Shown: piece after piece, positions 47,878 through 54,828 of the stretch
How the letters are laid out: every line of letters begins with the position of its first letter
Numbering within the stretch: the first letter of the stretch is position 1
Assembly: GCF_002243515.1 (NCBI RefSeq)
Contig: NZ_CP022657.1
Span: 4,248,501 to 4,312,500 of the forward strand
From: Tumebacillus algifaecis
Lineage (GTDB): Bacteria; Bacillota; Bacilli; Tumebacillales; Tumebacillaceae
Length of the DNA: 64,000 nt
Direction of reading: 5' to 3'
The notes under the pieces: model-generated
What the model was told of the DNA's origin: nothing
Databases searched by the model: none
Seen by the model: only the letters and a program-made list of their open reading frames with translations
Made by a program: the position numbers and the translations under genes

Positions 47878-48842
47878 GCTCCGGTCATCCTCCTTTGCAA
47901 CTCTTTTTCCCAATCTGCAAGTTCAGGTGGTGCACTCGATGCGGCCAACTGCGCCGATACCTGTTGCGCTTCGAGTTTTGCGTGATGAAGGTCACGTATC
48001 TTGCCATCGCAGTAGCGAATCGTCTTGATCTTCAGACCCATGCGTTTAGGCTTGTACTCAGCAAAAGCTTTGTCGATCCCTTCGCGGATCGTTTCAAGCG
48101 GGATTCCATCGTGTATCCAAGCCCACATCACCGGAGGATCAAATCCGTCGAGGAAATGCGATTGCAATTTCGCGGTCGCGTACTCGTAAACCGCTGCGTA
48201 AGTCTTGTCATTGTCATCGAGGTTGAGTAGGTCGCTGGTATTTCTTTCAGGCTCTTGGCCCACGGATGACGGCACCCCGCCAGCTTGTGTTTCTATATCC
48301 TCTTGTGTTGATAAAGCAGCAGCTTTTAAATCTTTTCCAGAGTCTAATGCTATGTCTATTGGATAGGGAACATCCTCCCTATCTAGAAGTGGAACATCTT
48401 CCTGATCTAGATAGGGAACTTTCCCCCTTTCTGGTTCAGATAGGGAACTTTCTCCACTTCTAGAAGGGGAAGATTCTCCCGATCTAGATAGGGAACTTTC
48501 TCCCTTTCTGACCATCCACTTTTTAGAGTTCAGCACCTCGATTTTGAATCCGTGAGCCTGTCTTTCGGCGGTTATGTACCCGCCGTCTTTCAACTTCTTA
48601 ATTTCGTTTTTTACGGTGTCGGCAGAGGCTTCGATCTCATCACCGATCTCCTTGCAAGTGACCCACCGACCACCGTAGACGACTCCCCTGAATTGCCCAG
48701 GTCGGTTCGGGTCGGGATACTCCTTTGTCGTCCTGTCGATACACCAGATGAATAAGTAGATCGCCATCCCCATCCGTTTGCGGTGCTCCAGTATCCCGCT
48801 GTAGATCGGGAGGCTATAGCTTTGGGCACTCAGGGTTATCAC
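47874..48842 (-). CDS. Phage replication initiator with internal iterons
   Basis: 322 residues. N-terminal winged-helix (WVTCKEIGDEIEASADTVKNEIKKLKDGGYITAERQ), a repetitive middle of 8-residue units (GESSLSRS, GESSPSRS, ...EDVPLLDR), and a helical C-terminal part (AWIHDGIPLETIREGIDKAFAEYKPKRMG) of DnaD-like type. The repeat-coding DNA is an iteron array, the usual origin position inside initiator genes. Start GTG 48842 is uncertain. Confidence 0.82.
   Translation of the reverse strand: MITLSAQSYSLPIYSGILEHRKRMGMAIYLFIWCIDRTTKEYPDPNRPGQFRGVVYGGRWVTCKEIGDEIEASADTVKNEIKKLKDGGYITAERQAHGFKIEVLNSKKWMVRKGESSLSRSGESSPSRSGESSLSEPERGKVPYLDQEDVPLLDREDVPYPIDIALDSGKDLKAAALSTQEDIETQAGGVPSSVGQEPERNTSDLLNLDDNDKTYAAVYEYATAKLQSHFLDGFDPPVMWAWIHDGIPLETIREGIDKAFAEYKPKRMGLKIKTIRYCDGKIRDLHHAKLEAQQVSAQLAASSAPPELADWEKELQRRMTGA
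48362..48510. repeat. Six 24-bp iterons, candidate phage replication origin
   Basis: Units begin GA(T/A)(A/G)GGGAA at 48362, 48386 (GAAGTGGAA), 48410, 48439, 48463 (GAAGGGGAA) and 48487; five steps are 24, 24, 29, 24, 24 bp. An AT-rich stretch (48300-48360) lies beside them, suited to melting. Confidence 0.75.
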
Positions 48843-48850
48843 CTACCGTT

Positions 48851-48946
48851 CTATTTGCTTGTCTGAGAGGATTTCTGAGGCGCGGTGTACAAGAATACCG
48901 CCTGCTTCCATTTGCCACCCATGCGCACGCCGTAGGCTATCGTCAT
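48851..48946 (-). CDS. 31-residue hypothetical
   Basis: ATG 48946 overlaps the stop of the upstream gene (ATGA). MTIAYGVRMGGKWKQAVFLYTAP, stop TAG 9 bp before the initiator. Supported only by coupling and position. Confidence 0.45.
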   Translation of the reverse strand: MTIAYGVRMGGKWKQAVFLYTAPQKSSQTSK

Positions 48947-49302
48947 GTGCGCTCAACTCCTACCGTCATGGTCTTGATTTGATTCAGCGTAGCCTCAACG
49001 CCGCACTCGACGTTCGGGCAAACGAAGTAGGTTTCTGCAACGATCACATCGGGGTTATCGATCTTAACACTTCCAGAGCCGTACATCGTGCGAGTGGCAG
49101 CATCCCAAGAGCCTGCCGTTGCCGCTTCGTTGCAAGTCGGGCATTGGTGCAGTTTGATGCTCGGGTGGCCGTTTTCACCGCGCAGGCGGTCGATGGTGTC
49201 TGCTGCCGCTTCGATGTTGTGTGCGTGTTGCGTTCCGCCATTTGCTAATACTCGCAACGTTCCTGCAAGCTCACGCAGGACATCGGTGTCTACTTTGATC
49301 AT
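48943..49302 (-). CDS. Zinc-finger hypothetical (119 aa)
   Basis: Helical N-terminus (LRELAGTLRVLANGGTQHAHNIEAAADTIDRL), then CPTCNEA and VCPNVECG cysteine pairs. Between HNH and initiator genes. Unknown. Confidence 0.6.
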   Translation of the reverse strand: MIKVDTDVLRELAGTLRVLANGGTQHAHNIEAAADTIDRLRGENGHPSIKLHQCPTCNEAATAGSWDAATRTMYGSGSVKIDNPDVIVAETYFVCPNVECGVEATLNQIKTMTVGVERT

Positions 49303-49313
49303 TTCTATCGCTC

Positions 49314-49697
49314 CTACTCCGGCCAGTCTGCCGGATCATATTTGGTTTTCAACTCGTCAATCTTGGCGTTCGTCCAGGCTCGTGTAGACTTGCGGTTGTG
49401 GTCCAACCAGTTGTGGCAAGTACCTGTGTTGACTTGCGGGCCGCACAGCGCCGCTACGTTCCAAGGTTGGTCGCCTCTACCGATCTGACCGCGTCCTTGC
49501 AGGTGCGCCAGCTCCAACTTGTAGGCGAAGTCATTCGGCTTGTTCCGTCCGCACCGCTCGCACTGACCAGCCGCCCGGCGGCGGACTTCTTCTGCCACGG
49601 CCGGGGTGATCGCTGTCAGTTGCTTGCGCTTCGGTTTGTTGCGCTTGTGGTTAGGCTTCGCAACAGTATAAGCCGGCTGATCAGCAAGGTTTGTAAT
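49314..49697 (-). CDS. HNH endonuclease, probably with ATT start
   Basis: 127 residues if started at ATT 49697, which is 8 bp after a perfect GGAGG; the first conventional start is GTG 49598 (94 residues), with no ribosome site. The extension PNHKRNKPKRKQLTAITPAVAEEV is basic and leads smoothly into QCERCG. HNH core: CERCG, LELAHLQGRG, WNVAALCGP, CHNWLDHN, with zinc cysteines. Role may be nicking in recombination or packaging. Confidence 0.7.
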   Translation of the reverse strand: MTNLADQPAYTVAKPNHKRNKPKRKQLTAITPAVAEEVRRRAAGQCERCGRNKPNDFAYKLELAHLQGRGQIGRGDQPWNVAALCGPQVNTGTCHNWLDHNRKSTRAWTNAKIDELKTKYDPADWPE

Positions 49698-49709
49698 GAT
49701 GCTTGCCTC

Positions 49710-50663
49710 CTAGAAACCAATGTTATCGTCGTCGATCTCGATTTTATTGCCGTTACCTTCACCCTCCGGCACAAAGCCAGGTTGCGGTTGGTAGGCATTC
49801 AGGAAGTTGATAAACTCGCTGGCTTCCTTCTTGGACAAGTCTTTCGCGCTGAGTTTCCCTCCGCACATCTCAGCCATCATTTGGCGGAAGTCGTTTTCCG
49901 AAATTCCTTTGTCATTCTTCAGCCTGTGCATATACTTGATCTGGGCTTCAGAAGGTCCGTCCGCGTTCGCTGTTGGGTGATTCTGCTGGCGCGGCGGTTG
50001 TTGGTGCTGTTGTGTGTGCATCATCGTCGGTGGTTGCTGATCAACAACTTCAACTTGGTCGGTGATGTCCATCGGCTCTTGCATGCCCATTTCTTCCGGC
50101 GCATACAAGCCTGTTATCGTGTAGCATTTTTTCAACCCTAGGACCTCAACTGTCTTTTTGCCCATCGCGCTCGGGTGTGACCGCCAGACGGGATTTTTTT
50201 GACTCAGCGCGTCGTAATACTCCTTGAAGTCGATGATCTCGATGTGGTCGGGCTTATCTTTCCGCTTGATGATGCAGTAGCATTTGGTGATGAGCCCGGT
50301 GCCGTCCCCGATCTCGTGTTGAATCTCTCCGCTGATCGGGTTGAACTTGAATGTGTCACCCTGTCGCACTTCGAAGCTCAGCATCCCAAGGAAGTCTTCT
50401 TGACGCATTGCGTAGTTGCGTAAGCCATCCCGGCTGACCAAGATGGTCGGGTCTTTGCCGTTGTATTTGATGAACCAGATTTCTTTGAGGAACGGGTCCA
50501 ACTTGTAGGTGTTCGCGAGATGCATGAGCATCGTGAATTCTGCGTCCGTCGCGCCCTTCGCCACTGTATCGCGGATGGCTTGGATTTTCTGTTCGTTGCT
50601 GGTATTGAGAGTTGGTAGTGCGGAACCGCCGTTGATCACCGCCAAATTGCTTGCTGTGCTCAT
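49710..50663 (-). CDS. RecT/Bet-type single-strand annealing protein
   Basis: 317 residues. Core FTMLMHLANTYKLDPFLKEIWFIKYNGKDPTILVSRDGLRNYAMR and FKEYYDALSQKNPVWRSHPSAMGKKTVEVLGLKKCY are the phage Bet/RecT family signature. A Gln/Pro-rich linker at 200-225 leads to a small helical part, and the end GNKIEIDDDNIGF resembles the acidic SSB tail. It promotes strand annealing; no adjacent RecE/YqaJ exonuclease is seen. Confidence 0.92.
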   Translation of the reverse strand: MSTASNLAVINGGSALPTLNTSNEQKIQAIRDTVAKGATDAEFTMLMHLANTYKLDPFLKEIWFIKYNGKDPTILVSRDGLRNYAMRQEDFLGMLSFEVRQGDTFKFNPISGEIQHEIGDGTGLITKCYCIIKRKDKPDHIEIIDFKEYYDALSQKNPVWRSHPSAMGKKTVEVLGLKKCYTITGLYAPEEMGMQEPMDITDQVEVVDQQPPTMMHTQQHQQPPRQQNHPTANADGPSEAQIKYMHRLKNDKGISENDFRQMMAEMCGGKLSAKDLSKKEASEFINFLNAYQPQPGFVPEGEGNGNKIEIDDDNIGF

Positions 50664-50795
50664 CTCTGCCCCTCCATTGATCGTTTTCAGTTGTTGTGGT
50701 ACACTTGCCGTAGAAAATTTTGTTCGTTGCTTTCCTAGGTCCGCTGTTCCCGCAGCGGGCCTTTTTCATTGCCCTTTCGCATAAGCGCCACCTCC

Positions 50796-51077
50796 TCACC
50801 CACAATTCGGGCAGATCGGCAAGGTAGCGTAGATTCCGCGTAGCCCGTCCGCATCCGCACCGTAATGCACTGGTACCGCGTCTTTCTCATCTCCACACTC
50901 GCCACACTTGCGGTCATCCGGCTTGTAGTCGGTGCAGTTCTCCCCGTCCGCGAACTCTACATCCACGAACTCCGAGCCGCCGAAGCGATCACAGTAGCCT
51001 AAGAAATTCGTCCGGCAATCAACCTTCGAGCAGGCCAGCAGGTCGAGCACGGCAGGTTGGATGTCATCAACTTGCAT
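50796..51077 (-). CDS. Cys-rich early hypothetical (93 aa)
   Basis: ATG 51077 shares its A with the upstream TGA. Three cysteine groups (LLACSKVDCRTNFLGYC, RKCGECG, PICPNCG), likely zinc binding. The gap 50664-50795 before recT shows no supported gene. Confidence 0.6.
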   Translation of the reverse strand: MQVDDIQPAVLDLLACSKVDCRTNFLGYCDRFGGSEFVDVEFADGENCTDYKPDDRKCGECGDEKDAVPVHYGADADGLRGIYATLPICPNCG

Positions 51078-51262
51078 CAGCCCCGCCCCCTCGCGTTCAG
51101 CCGCCGCGTCTCGTCCACCAGCGTTGCATTCCGCATCGTTTCGATGTTGCAAGTCGGACACTGCTTCAGGCGGCGTTCTGCGCTTGCATAAGCCGTACAG
51201 GAGTTGCAGAGTGCATTGAAGCGTTCAATCGCATCTTGCGCGGACTCAGCGACTGCCAACAT
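51077..51262 (-). CDS. Small Cys-pair hypothetical (61 aa)
   Basis: 61 residues: LAVAESAQDAIERFNALCNSCTAYASAERRLKQCPTCNIETM. Two CxxC pairs. Overlaps neighbours at both ends. Unknown. Confidence 0.55.
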   Translation of the reverse strand: MLAVAESAQDAIERFNALCNSCTAYASAERRLKQCPTCNIETMRNATLVDETRRLNARGRG

Positions 51263-51593
51263 GTAGCGTTACCTCCGTAACTGTGAGATGGAAGCCACCA
51301 CGCTCTTTCATGCCAACCTCATGACCAGTGTCGTATCCGACTTGGTAGGCCGATCGGCATGCGGCCGTGTAGGCTTCGTCATACGCTTTCTTGCGTTCGT
51401 AGGCACGGCGCAGGACTGCCAGTTCCTTGCCGACCTGCTCATGGATGCGTTCTGCATAGTGCAGGTGCATCTCTTCGCCGTGGCGGGCGAACAAGCGCGC
51501 GTTGCTGTTGATGCCGAGAGCTGATTGTGCGATGCTTTCCAGCGCCGCTTTAGCGGTCTCCATTTCCTTTTGGAGCGCGATAGTGTTTGCCAT
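51246..51593 (-). CDS. Early helical hypothetical (115 aa)
   Basis: 115 residues from MANTIALQKEMETAKAALESIAQSAL, alpha-helical, with a beta-like last segment (GGFHLTVTEVTLHVGSR). Overlaps the next gene by 17 bp. Unknown. Confidence 0.6.
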   Translation of the reverse strand: MANTIALQKEMETAKAALESIAQSALGINSNARLFARHGEEMHLHYAERIHEQVGKELAVLRRAYERKKAYDEAYTAACRSAYQVGYDTGHEVGMKERGGFHLTVTEVTLHVGSR

Positions 51594-51611
51594 GTTGATC
51601 ACCCTTTCGTT

Positions 51612-51803
51612 TTAGTGAACTTCCAGCGCCTCAACTGGTACACCCAGCCGTTCCGCTAACTTTTCAAGCAGTTGTCGCGACGGATTCGCCTTACCCGCTT
51701 CGATCTGCGAGATCATGCTGGGAGTGCAGATTCCTTGCGCCAGCTCGGTTTGCGTGAGTCCGCTTTGCAACCTCTTTTCGCGGATGATGGTTCCTTGGCT
51801 CAT
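51612..51803 (-). CDS. XRE-family HTH regulator (63 aa)
   Basis: A bare HTH_3 domain: IIREKRLQSGLTQTELAQGICTPSMISQIEAGKANPSRQLLEKLAERLGVPVEAL. Third regulator on the early strand; may tune early transcription. Confidence 0.85.
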   Translation of the reverse strand: MSQGTIIREKRLQSGLTQTELAQGICTPSMISQIEAGKANPSRQLLEKLAERLGVPVEALEVH

Positions 51804-51860
51804 TTGTGATTCACCTCCTGAGTTAATCTAAAATTGGATGAGTGTTTGTCCAAGACATGT

Positions 51861-52130
51861 TTAGATCACCTCCCTCAAGGCGACCGCCTGCTTCACTACG
51901 CTCGGGAACTTCATGTATCGAAGGAGCGCTTCACAGGTGACTAGCTTCCTAACCCCTACGCGGAAACCAGGGAAGTCTGGAAGTTCCCAAAGGTCGTATG
52001 CGGTCTGTCTAGACAGGCCGAACAATTCCATCATGTGATTAGGTGTCAGGGCAACTGGCAGAATCTCAATCAGTTCTTCCGTCGTCATCGCGGTTTCCAT
52101 CAGGTTCGGCAACTTTGTTACTTTTTTCAT
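51861..52130 (-). CDS. Excisionase/HTH_17-type DNA-binding protein
   Basis: 89 residues. TPNHMMELFGLSRQTAYDLWELPDFPGFRVGVRKLVTCEALLRYM is a MerR-like winged helix as in Xis and AlpA proteins. Strong GGAAGGAG. It could be the excisionase partner of the integrase or an anti-repressor; position in the early operon suits induction-time expression. Confidence 0.72.
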   Translation of the reverse strand: MKKVTKLPNLMETAMTTEELIEILPVALTPNHMMELFGLSRQTAYDLWELPDFPGFRVGVRKLVTCEALLRYMKFPSVVKQAVALREVI

Positions 52131-52207
52131 AGTTCACAACTCCTTCCCGAACGTATGTTGCTATGCACGATGTTGAAAAGTTGCTAAAATGGATTTATCA
52201 AGAATTG

Positions 52208-52459
52208 TCAGGCAGAAACAGTTTTATTTGCACAACTTGCGCTTTGCTCAAGTTCGTTCCCAAAAAAATATTCTCGGGATAATTTTTCGGGTTTAACACC
52301 AAGTACACTCGCTAGTTGCGCCACGTACTTCGGATGCAGGCCTTGCTTCCCATCCTTGATGCGAGAGTACCAACCGGGCGTCTTCCCCATCTGGCTTGCA
52401 ACCTCGGTTATGCTCAATCCTTTTTTCAGTCGATACTCTTCAAGGATTTCAGGTTTCAT
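52208..52459 (-). CDS. Cro-like XRE regulator
   Basis: 83 residues: YRLKKGLSITEVASQMGKTPGWYSRIKDGKQGLHPKYVAQLASVLGVKPEKLSREYFF. First gene of the early leftward operon, divergent from the repressor, hence the Cro position. Its promoter contains operator O2 between -35 and -10. Confidence 0.85.
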   Translation of the reverse strand: MKPEILEEYRLKKGLSITEVASQMGKTPGWYSRIKDGKQGLHPKYVAQLASVLGVKPEKLSREYFFGNELEQSASCANKTVSA

Positions 52460-52475
52460 GTAATCACCACCTTAT

Positions 52476-52587
52476 TTGATGTTTGCTCAAGTTCTTGTCT
52501 CTATAATACTTGAGGAATACTCAATAGTCAACGGTATTTTGCTATTTCCTCAAAATTATTTTGATGATTCGTCAAAATTGATATATT
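52476..52587. promoter_or_regulatory. Lysis-lysogeny switch: divergent promoters and four operators
   Basis: Four 15-bp TTGA-N7-TCAA-type palindromes: O1 52476-52490, O2 52510-52524, O3 52539-52553 (left half TTGC), O4 52561-52575. Leftward promoter TTGACT (52526-52531)-17 bp-TATTAT (52503-52508) is near consensus with O2 in its spacer. Rightward -10 TATATT (52582-52587) has O4 over its weak -35. Confidence 0.8.
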
Positions 52588-52608
52588 GATTTACAGGGGG
52601 TGCGTGCA

Positions 52609-53001
52609 GTGACGCTCGGCCAAAGGTTGAAGGAAGCACGTAAGAAAAAACGGTTGACTCAGTCTGATGTTGCTCAGACATTGGGAATCGACTTCACTAC
52701 GGTGTCTAAGCATGAAAATGATAAATATGAACCGGACGTAGAAACCCTCAAAGCGTACGCTGAACTTTACGAAGAAGAATTGAGTTATCTTCTAACTGGT
52801 GAGTATGGCAAAGATGATAAAAGTGGCACACAAGCTCTGGATTCTAACCAAAAGGGATACACCGTAGAAGATATATTGGAGATGGCTGACAAGATCCCAA
52901 TGAAAGAGGGACTTCCGCCACTTTCGAAAGATGCTGCCGACGAGTTACGTATGCTCGTGAAAATGTGGATGCGAAGCCAAGAGAATCAGGAACAAAAATA
53001 G
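52609..53001 (+). CDS. CI-type XRE repressor candidate
   Basis: About 130 residues. HTH at 5-60 (LGQRLKEARKKKRLTQSDVAQTLGIDFTTVSKHENDKYEPDVETL), then a helical C-terminal part (VEDILEMADKIPMKEGLPPLSKDAADEL) with no S24 peptidase domain, so RecA-driven self-cleavage is not expected. GTG 52609 follows GGGGGTG; GTG 52600 is the alternative. First gene rightward from the switch. Confidence 0.82.
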   Translation: MTLGQRLKEARKKKRLTQSDVAQTLGIDFTTVSKHENDKYEPDVETLKAYAELYEEELSYLLTGEYGKDDKSGTQALDSNQKGYTVEDILEMADKIPMKEGLPPLSKDAADELRMLVKMWMRSQENQEQK

Positions 53002-53031
53002 ACCCCCTTCTTAGCGAGGGGGTTTCGTTTT
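53002..53031 (+). terminator. Terminator after the repressor
   Basis: ACCCCC / GGGGGT stem with T-rich TTTCGTTTT directly after the stop. Confidence 0.75.
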
Positions 53032-53044
53032 GGGGTGAAACTAC

Positions 53045-53449
53045 ATGTCTACATTCGGCGACAGACTTAGGGCTTCACGAAAAAAACTCGGAATGACACA
53101 AAATGATATCTCTAAAATTATCGGAGTTGCGGAATCGTCTTACTGTGCATATGAAAAAAATAACAGAGAACCAAATTTCGATCTCACTATAAAAATGGCC
53201 AATGCACTTGGTGTCTCCACAGACTTCCTCCTTGGCCGCACAGAAGAGCACAACGGCACCGTATCGGCTCCACCAACTGACGATAGGGTGCTACGCTACC
53301 TGGAAGCGTTAGACGTGAAAATGGACAAGCTAGCCGCTGAGCTGGCGGAGCTGCGCACCAGCAACGAGCAGATCGGCGAGCTGGTGCGGCGCGTTGAGGA
53401 TAGTGAGATCGATATAAGGATTTTGAAGAAGTTGGCGGCAAAAGAATAG
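53045..53449 (+). CDS. Second XRE regulator with coiled-coil
   Basis: 134 residues. HTH FGDRLRASRKKLGMTQNDISKIIGVAESSYCAYEKNNREPNFDLTIKMANALGVSTDFLLG, then coiled coil (LEALDVKMDKLAAELAELRTSNEQIGELVRRVEDSE) for oligomerisation. ATG follows GGGGTGA. Having two repressor-like genes in tandem suggests layered control or a second immunity system. Confidence 0.82.
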   Translation: MSTFGDRLRASRKKLGMTQNDISKIIGVAESSYCAYEKNNREPNFDLTIKMANALGVSTDFLLGRTEEHNGTVSAPPTDDRVLRYLEALDVKMDKLAAELAELRTSNEQIGELVRRVEDSEIDIRILKKLAAKE

Positions 53450-53497
53450 CCCTACCATGTAGGCAGGGCGAGGCGCGTCATTGTCAGGCAGCTAGAG

Positions 53498-53526
53498 CCT
53501 CCTTGTACGAAAGGAGGTGATAGAAA
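53498..53526 (+). promoter_or_regulatory. Hairpin hiding the ribosome site of the wHTH gene
   Basis: CCTCCTT (53498-53504) pairs perfectly with AAGGAGG (53511-53517) across GTACGA; AAGGAGG is the Shine-Dalgarno for ATG 53526. The structure would hold translation low unless opened. Confidence 0.65.
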
Positions 53527-54113
53527 TGGAATTAAAGATTGGATGTAGAATCATACTCCAGCGCTTGAGCCAATTAGCAACTGAAGGCGGGCTCAGACTA
53601 GCCCGTCTCAATAAAGATGAAGTTGCAATTCTCTTGGGGCTTCCAGAAAAGAATACGTATATGTTTGTCGATTTCCTCGAAGGGGAAGGATACGTAAAAC
53701 TTTTTAAGGTTCTCGGCGTCCATTATGCTTCAATCACTCTAACAAGTCGCGGGCTCAATCTCGTGTCTTCACCATCAGAGTTCAACAGAGAATTTCAACC
53801 CCCTCAAAACTTCTTGAACATAACCGGCAACAACTCATTCTCGGCGTTCAGTATGACCGGGAATGTATCCGTTGCGAATTCGTTCAATCAAACGAAAAGC
53901 GAGCTGAGAGAAGATCGAAGCTTGGGTGATAATGAGAAGATTCAAATCGAAGAGATGATCAATGCGGCGATTAAAGACATAAGTGAGAAAAAAGAGATCA
54001 CTCCTGAGACAAGCGAATCCATCACAACAACCCTAAGTGGATCAGGTAAAAAATTTACCGCTCGAGCAATCAAGTATCTGTTAGATGCAGCCGTTGAGGC
54101 GGTTACTAACTAG
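53526..54113 (+). CDS. Winged-helix-like protein with N/S/F-rich repeat segment, unknown
   Basis: 195 residues from MELKIGCRIILQRLSQLATEGG. Residues 1-85 look like a winged helix (LNKDEVAILLGLPEKNTYMFVDFLEGEGYVKLF). Next comes a repetitive beta-like stretch (NITGNNSFSAFSMTGNVSVANSFNQ) and an acidic helical end. Third gene rightward from the switch, under a ribosome-site hairpin. Not recognised; may be a lysogeny function. Confidence 0.6.
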   Translation: MELKIGCRIILQRLSQLATEGGLRLARLNKDEVAILLGLPEKNTYMFVDFLEGEGYVKLFKVLGVHYASITLTSRGLNLVSSPSEFNREFQPPQNFLNITGNNSFSAFSMTGNVSVANSFNQTKSELREDRSLGDNEKIQIEEMINAAIKDISEKKEITPETSESITTTLSGSGKKFTARAIKYLLDAAVEAVTN

Positions 54114-54414
54114 ATAACGAAAGTCGTTGCAGCAATATATTTAATGCACCAGAAAAAGACTGTTGTAAATATTTTCTTTCAGCACCGAACAGGAGGAGTT
54201 CTTTAGCGATACGCATTTCATCAACAATCTCCAACACAAGATCGCCTTCTGTATCTTCACAAACCGCCGTCCCATCGGCGGTTTTTTCTATGCCCCTTGC
54301 CAGCTCCGCGATCTGCGCCGTGGCCTGCGCTACTTTCGGGTAGTCGGCATGATCGGCATTCTTCTCAAGCCACTCGGCGTTGGCAGCTATGATTCGGTCG
54401 AGGTGTGTGATCAT
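54106..54414 (-). CDS. Helical hypothetical downstream of the RRNPP module
   Basis: 102 residues: MITHLDRIIAANAEWLEKNADHADYPKVAQATAQIAELARGIEKTADG, helical, then VLEIVDEMRIAKELLLFGAERKYLQ. ATG overlaps the stop of the 44-aa gene. Its 3' end overlaps the convergent wHTH gene by 8 bp. Could be an effector of the peptide-receptor pair; no family recognised. Confidence 0.6.
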   Translation of the reverse strand: MITHLDRIIAANAEWLEKNADHADYPKVAQATAQIAELARGIEKTADGTAVCEDTEGDLVLEIVDEMRIAKELLLFGAERKYLQQSFSGALNILLQRLSLSS

Positions 54415-54545
54415 GCGCCACTCACCTCTAATTTATTTTCTTCTCGGTCGATAAACGACATGATCGCCATCTTCAATTCCAGTGGCGCATCAGAAGTTCG
54501 AGTCATGTCATAGAGGTTCAGAGATTCAGTTGCCTGCTTCTTCAA
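54411..54545 (-). CDS. 44-residue protein with TTG start
   Basis: TTG 54545 lies 6 bp after a perfect GGAGGT and reads LKKQATESLNLYDMTRTSD ... LKMAIMSFIDREENKLEVSGA, stopping over the next ATG (ATGA). In the same orientation and just downstream of the propeptide gene. Small size and place recall the aimX slot of arbitrium loci, but any link is inference. Confidence 0.6.
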   Translation of the reverse strand: MKKQATESLNLYDMTRTSDAPLELKMAIMSFIDREENKLEVSGA

Positions 54546-54671
54546 AAAAACACCTCCGCTTTTCGTTCATCATCATAAGTTGATGATAAACCAAGCCGAG
54601 GTTTTCTAATAGGTGTGTGTCGCAATTCGGTTTACATCGACAAAATTCGACACGGAAACTTTACAAGTCGT

Positions 54672-54827
54672 TTACGCGGATGGTTTCTTCGGAGCACCAA
54701 CCGGATCTACTGGATGAGGATCAGCGTACGAAGGTTGTATAGATTTTTGTCCATCGGTTAATGCATATCCCCCAAATGCAAGCCCGATGACAACTGCAAA
54801 CAATAAACATGTCATAATCTTTTTCAT
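54672..54827 (-). CDS. Exported signalling pro-peptide (51 aa)
   Basis: MKKIMTCLLFAVVIGLAFGG is a signal peptide; the exported part is QKSIQPSYADPHPVDPVGAPKKPSA. ATG 54827 is one base after the receptor stop, with its ribosome site GGGGG inside the receptor's last codons, as in Rap-Phr and NprR-NprX pairs. A small Pro-rich peptide such as within YADPHPVDPVG would be cleaved out and re-imported. The exact mature form cannot be read from sequence. Confidence 0.8.
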   Translation of the reverse strand: MKKIMTCLLFAVVIGLAFGGYALTDGQKSIQPSYADPHPVDPVGAPKKPSA

Positions 54828-54828
54828 T

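Noticed and set aside
50724..50770. Terminator-like hairpin with T5 on the plus strand before recT
   Set aside because: All genes there run on the minus strand and no plus transcript is supported, so its role is unclear.
50356..50805. 149-codon minus frame overlapping recT
   Set aside because: Mostly an alternative frame of recT; only the first 50 codons lie outside it and lack a good ribosome site.
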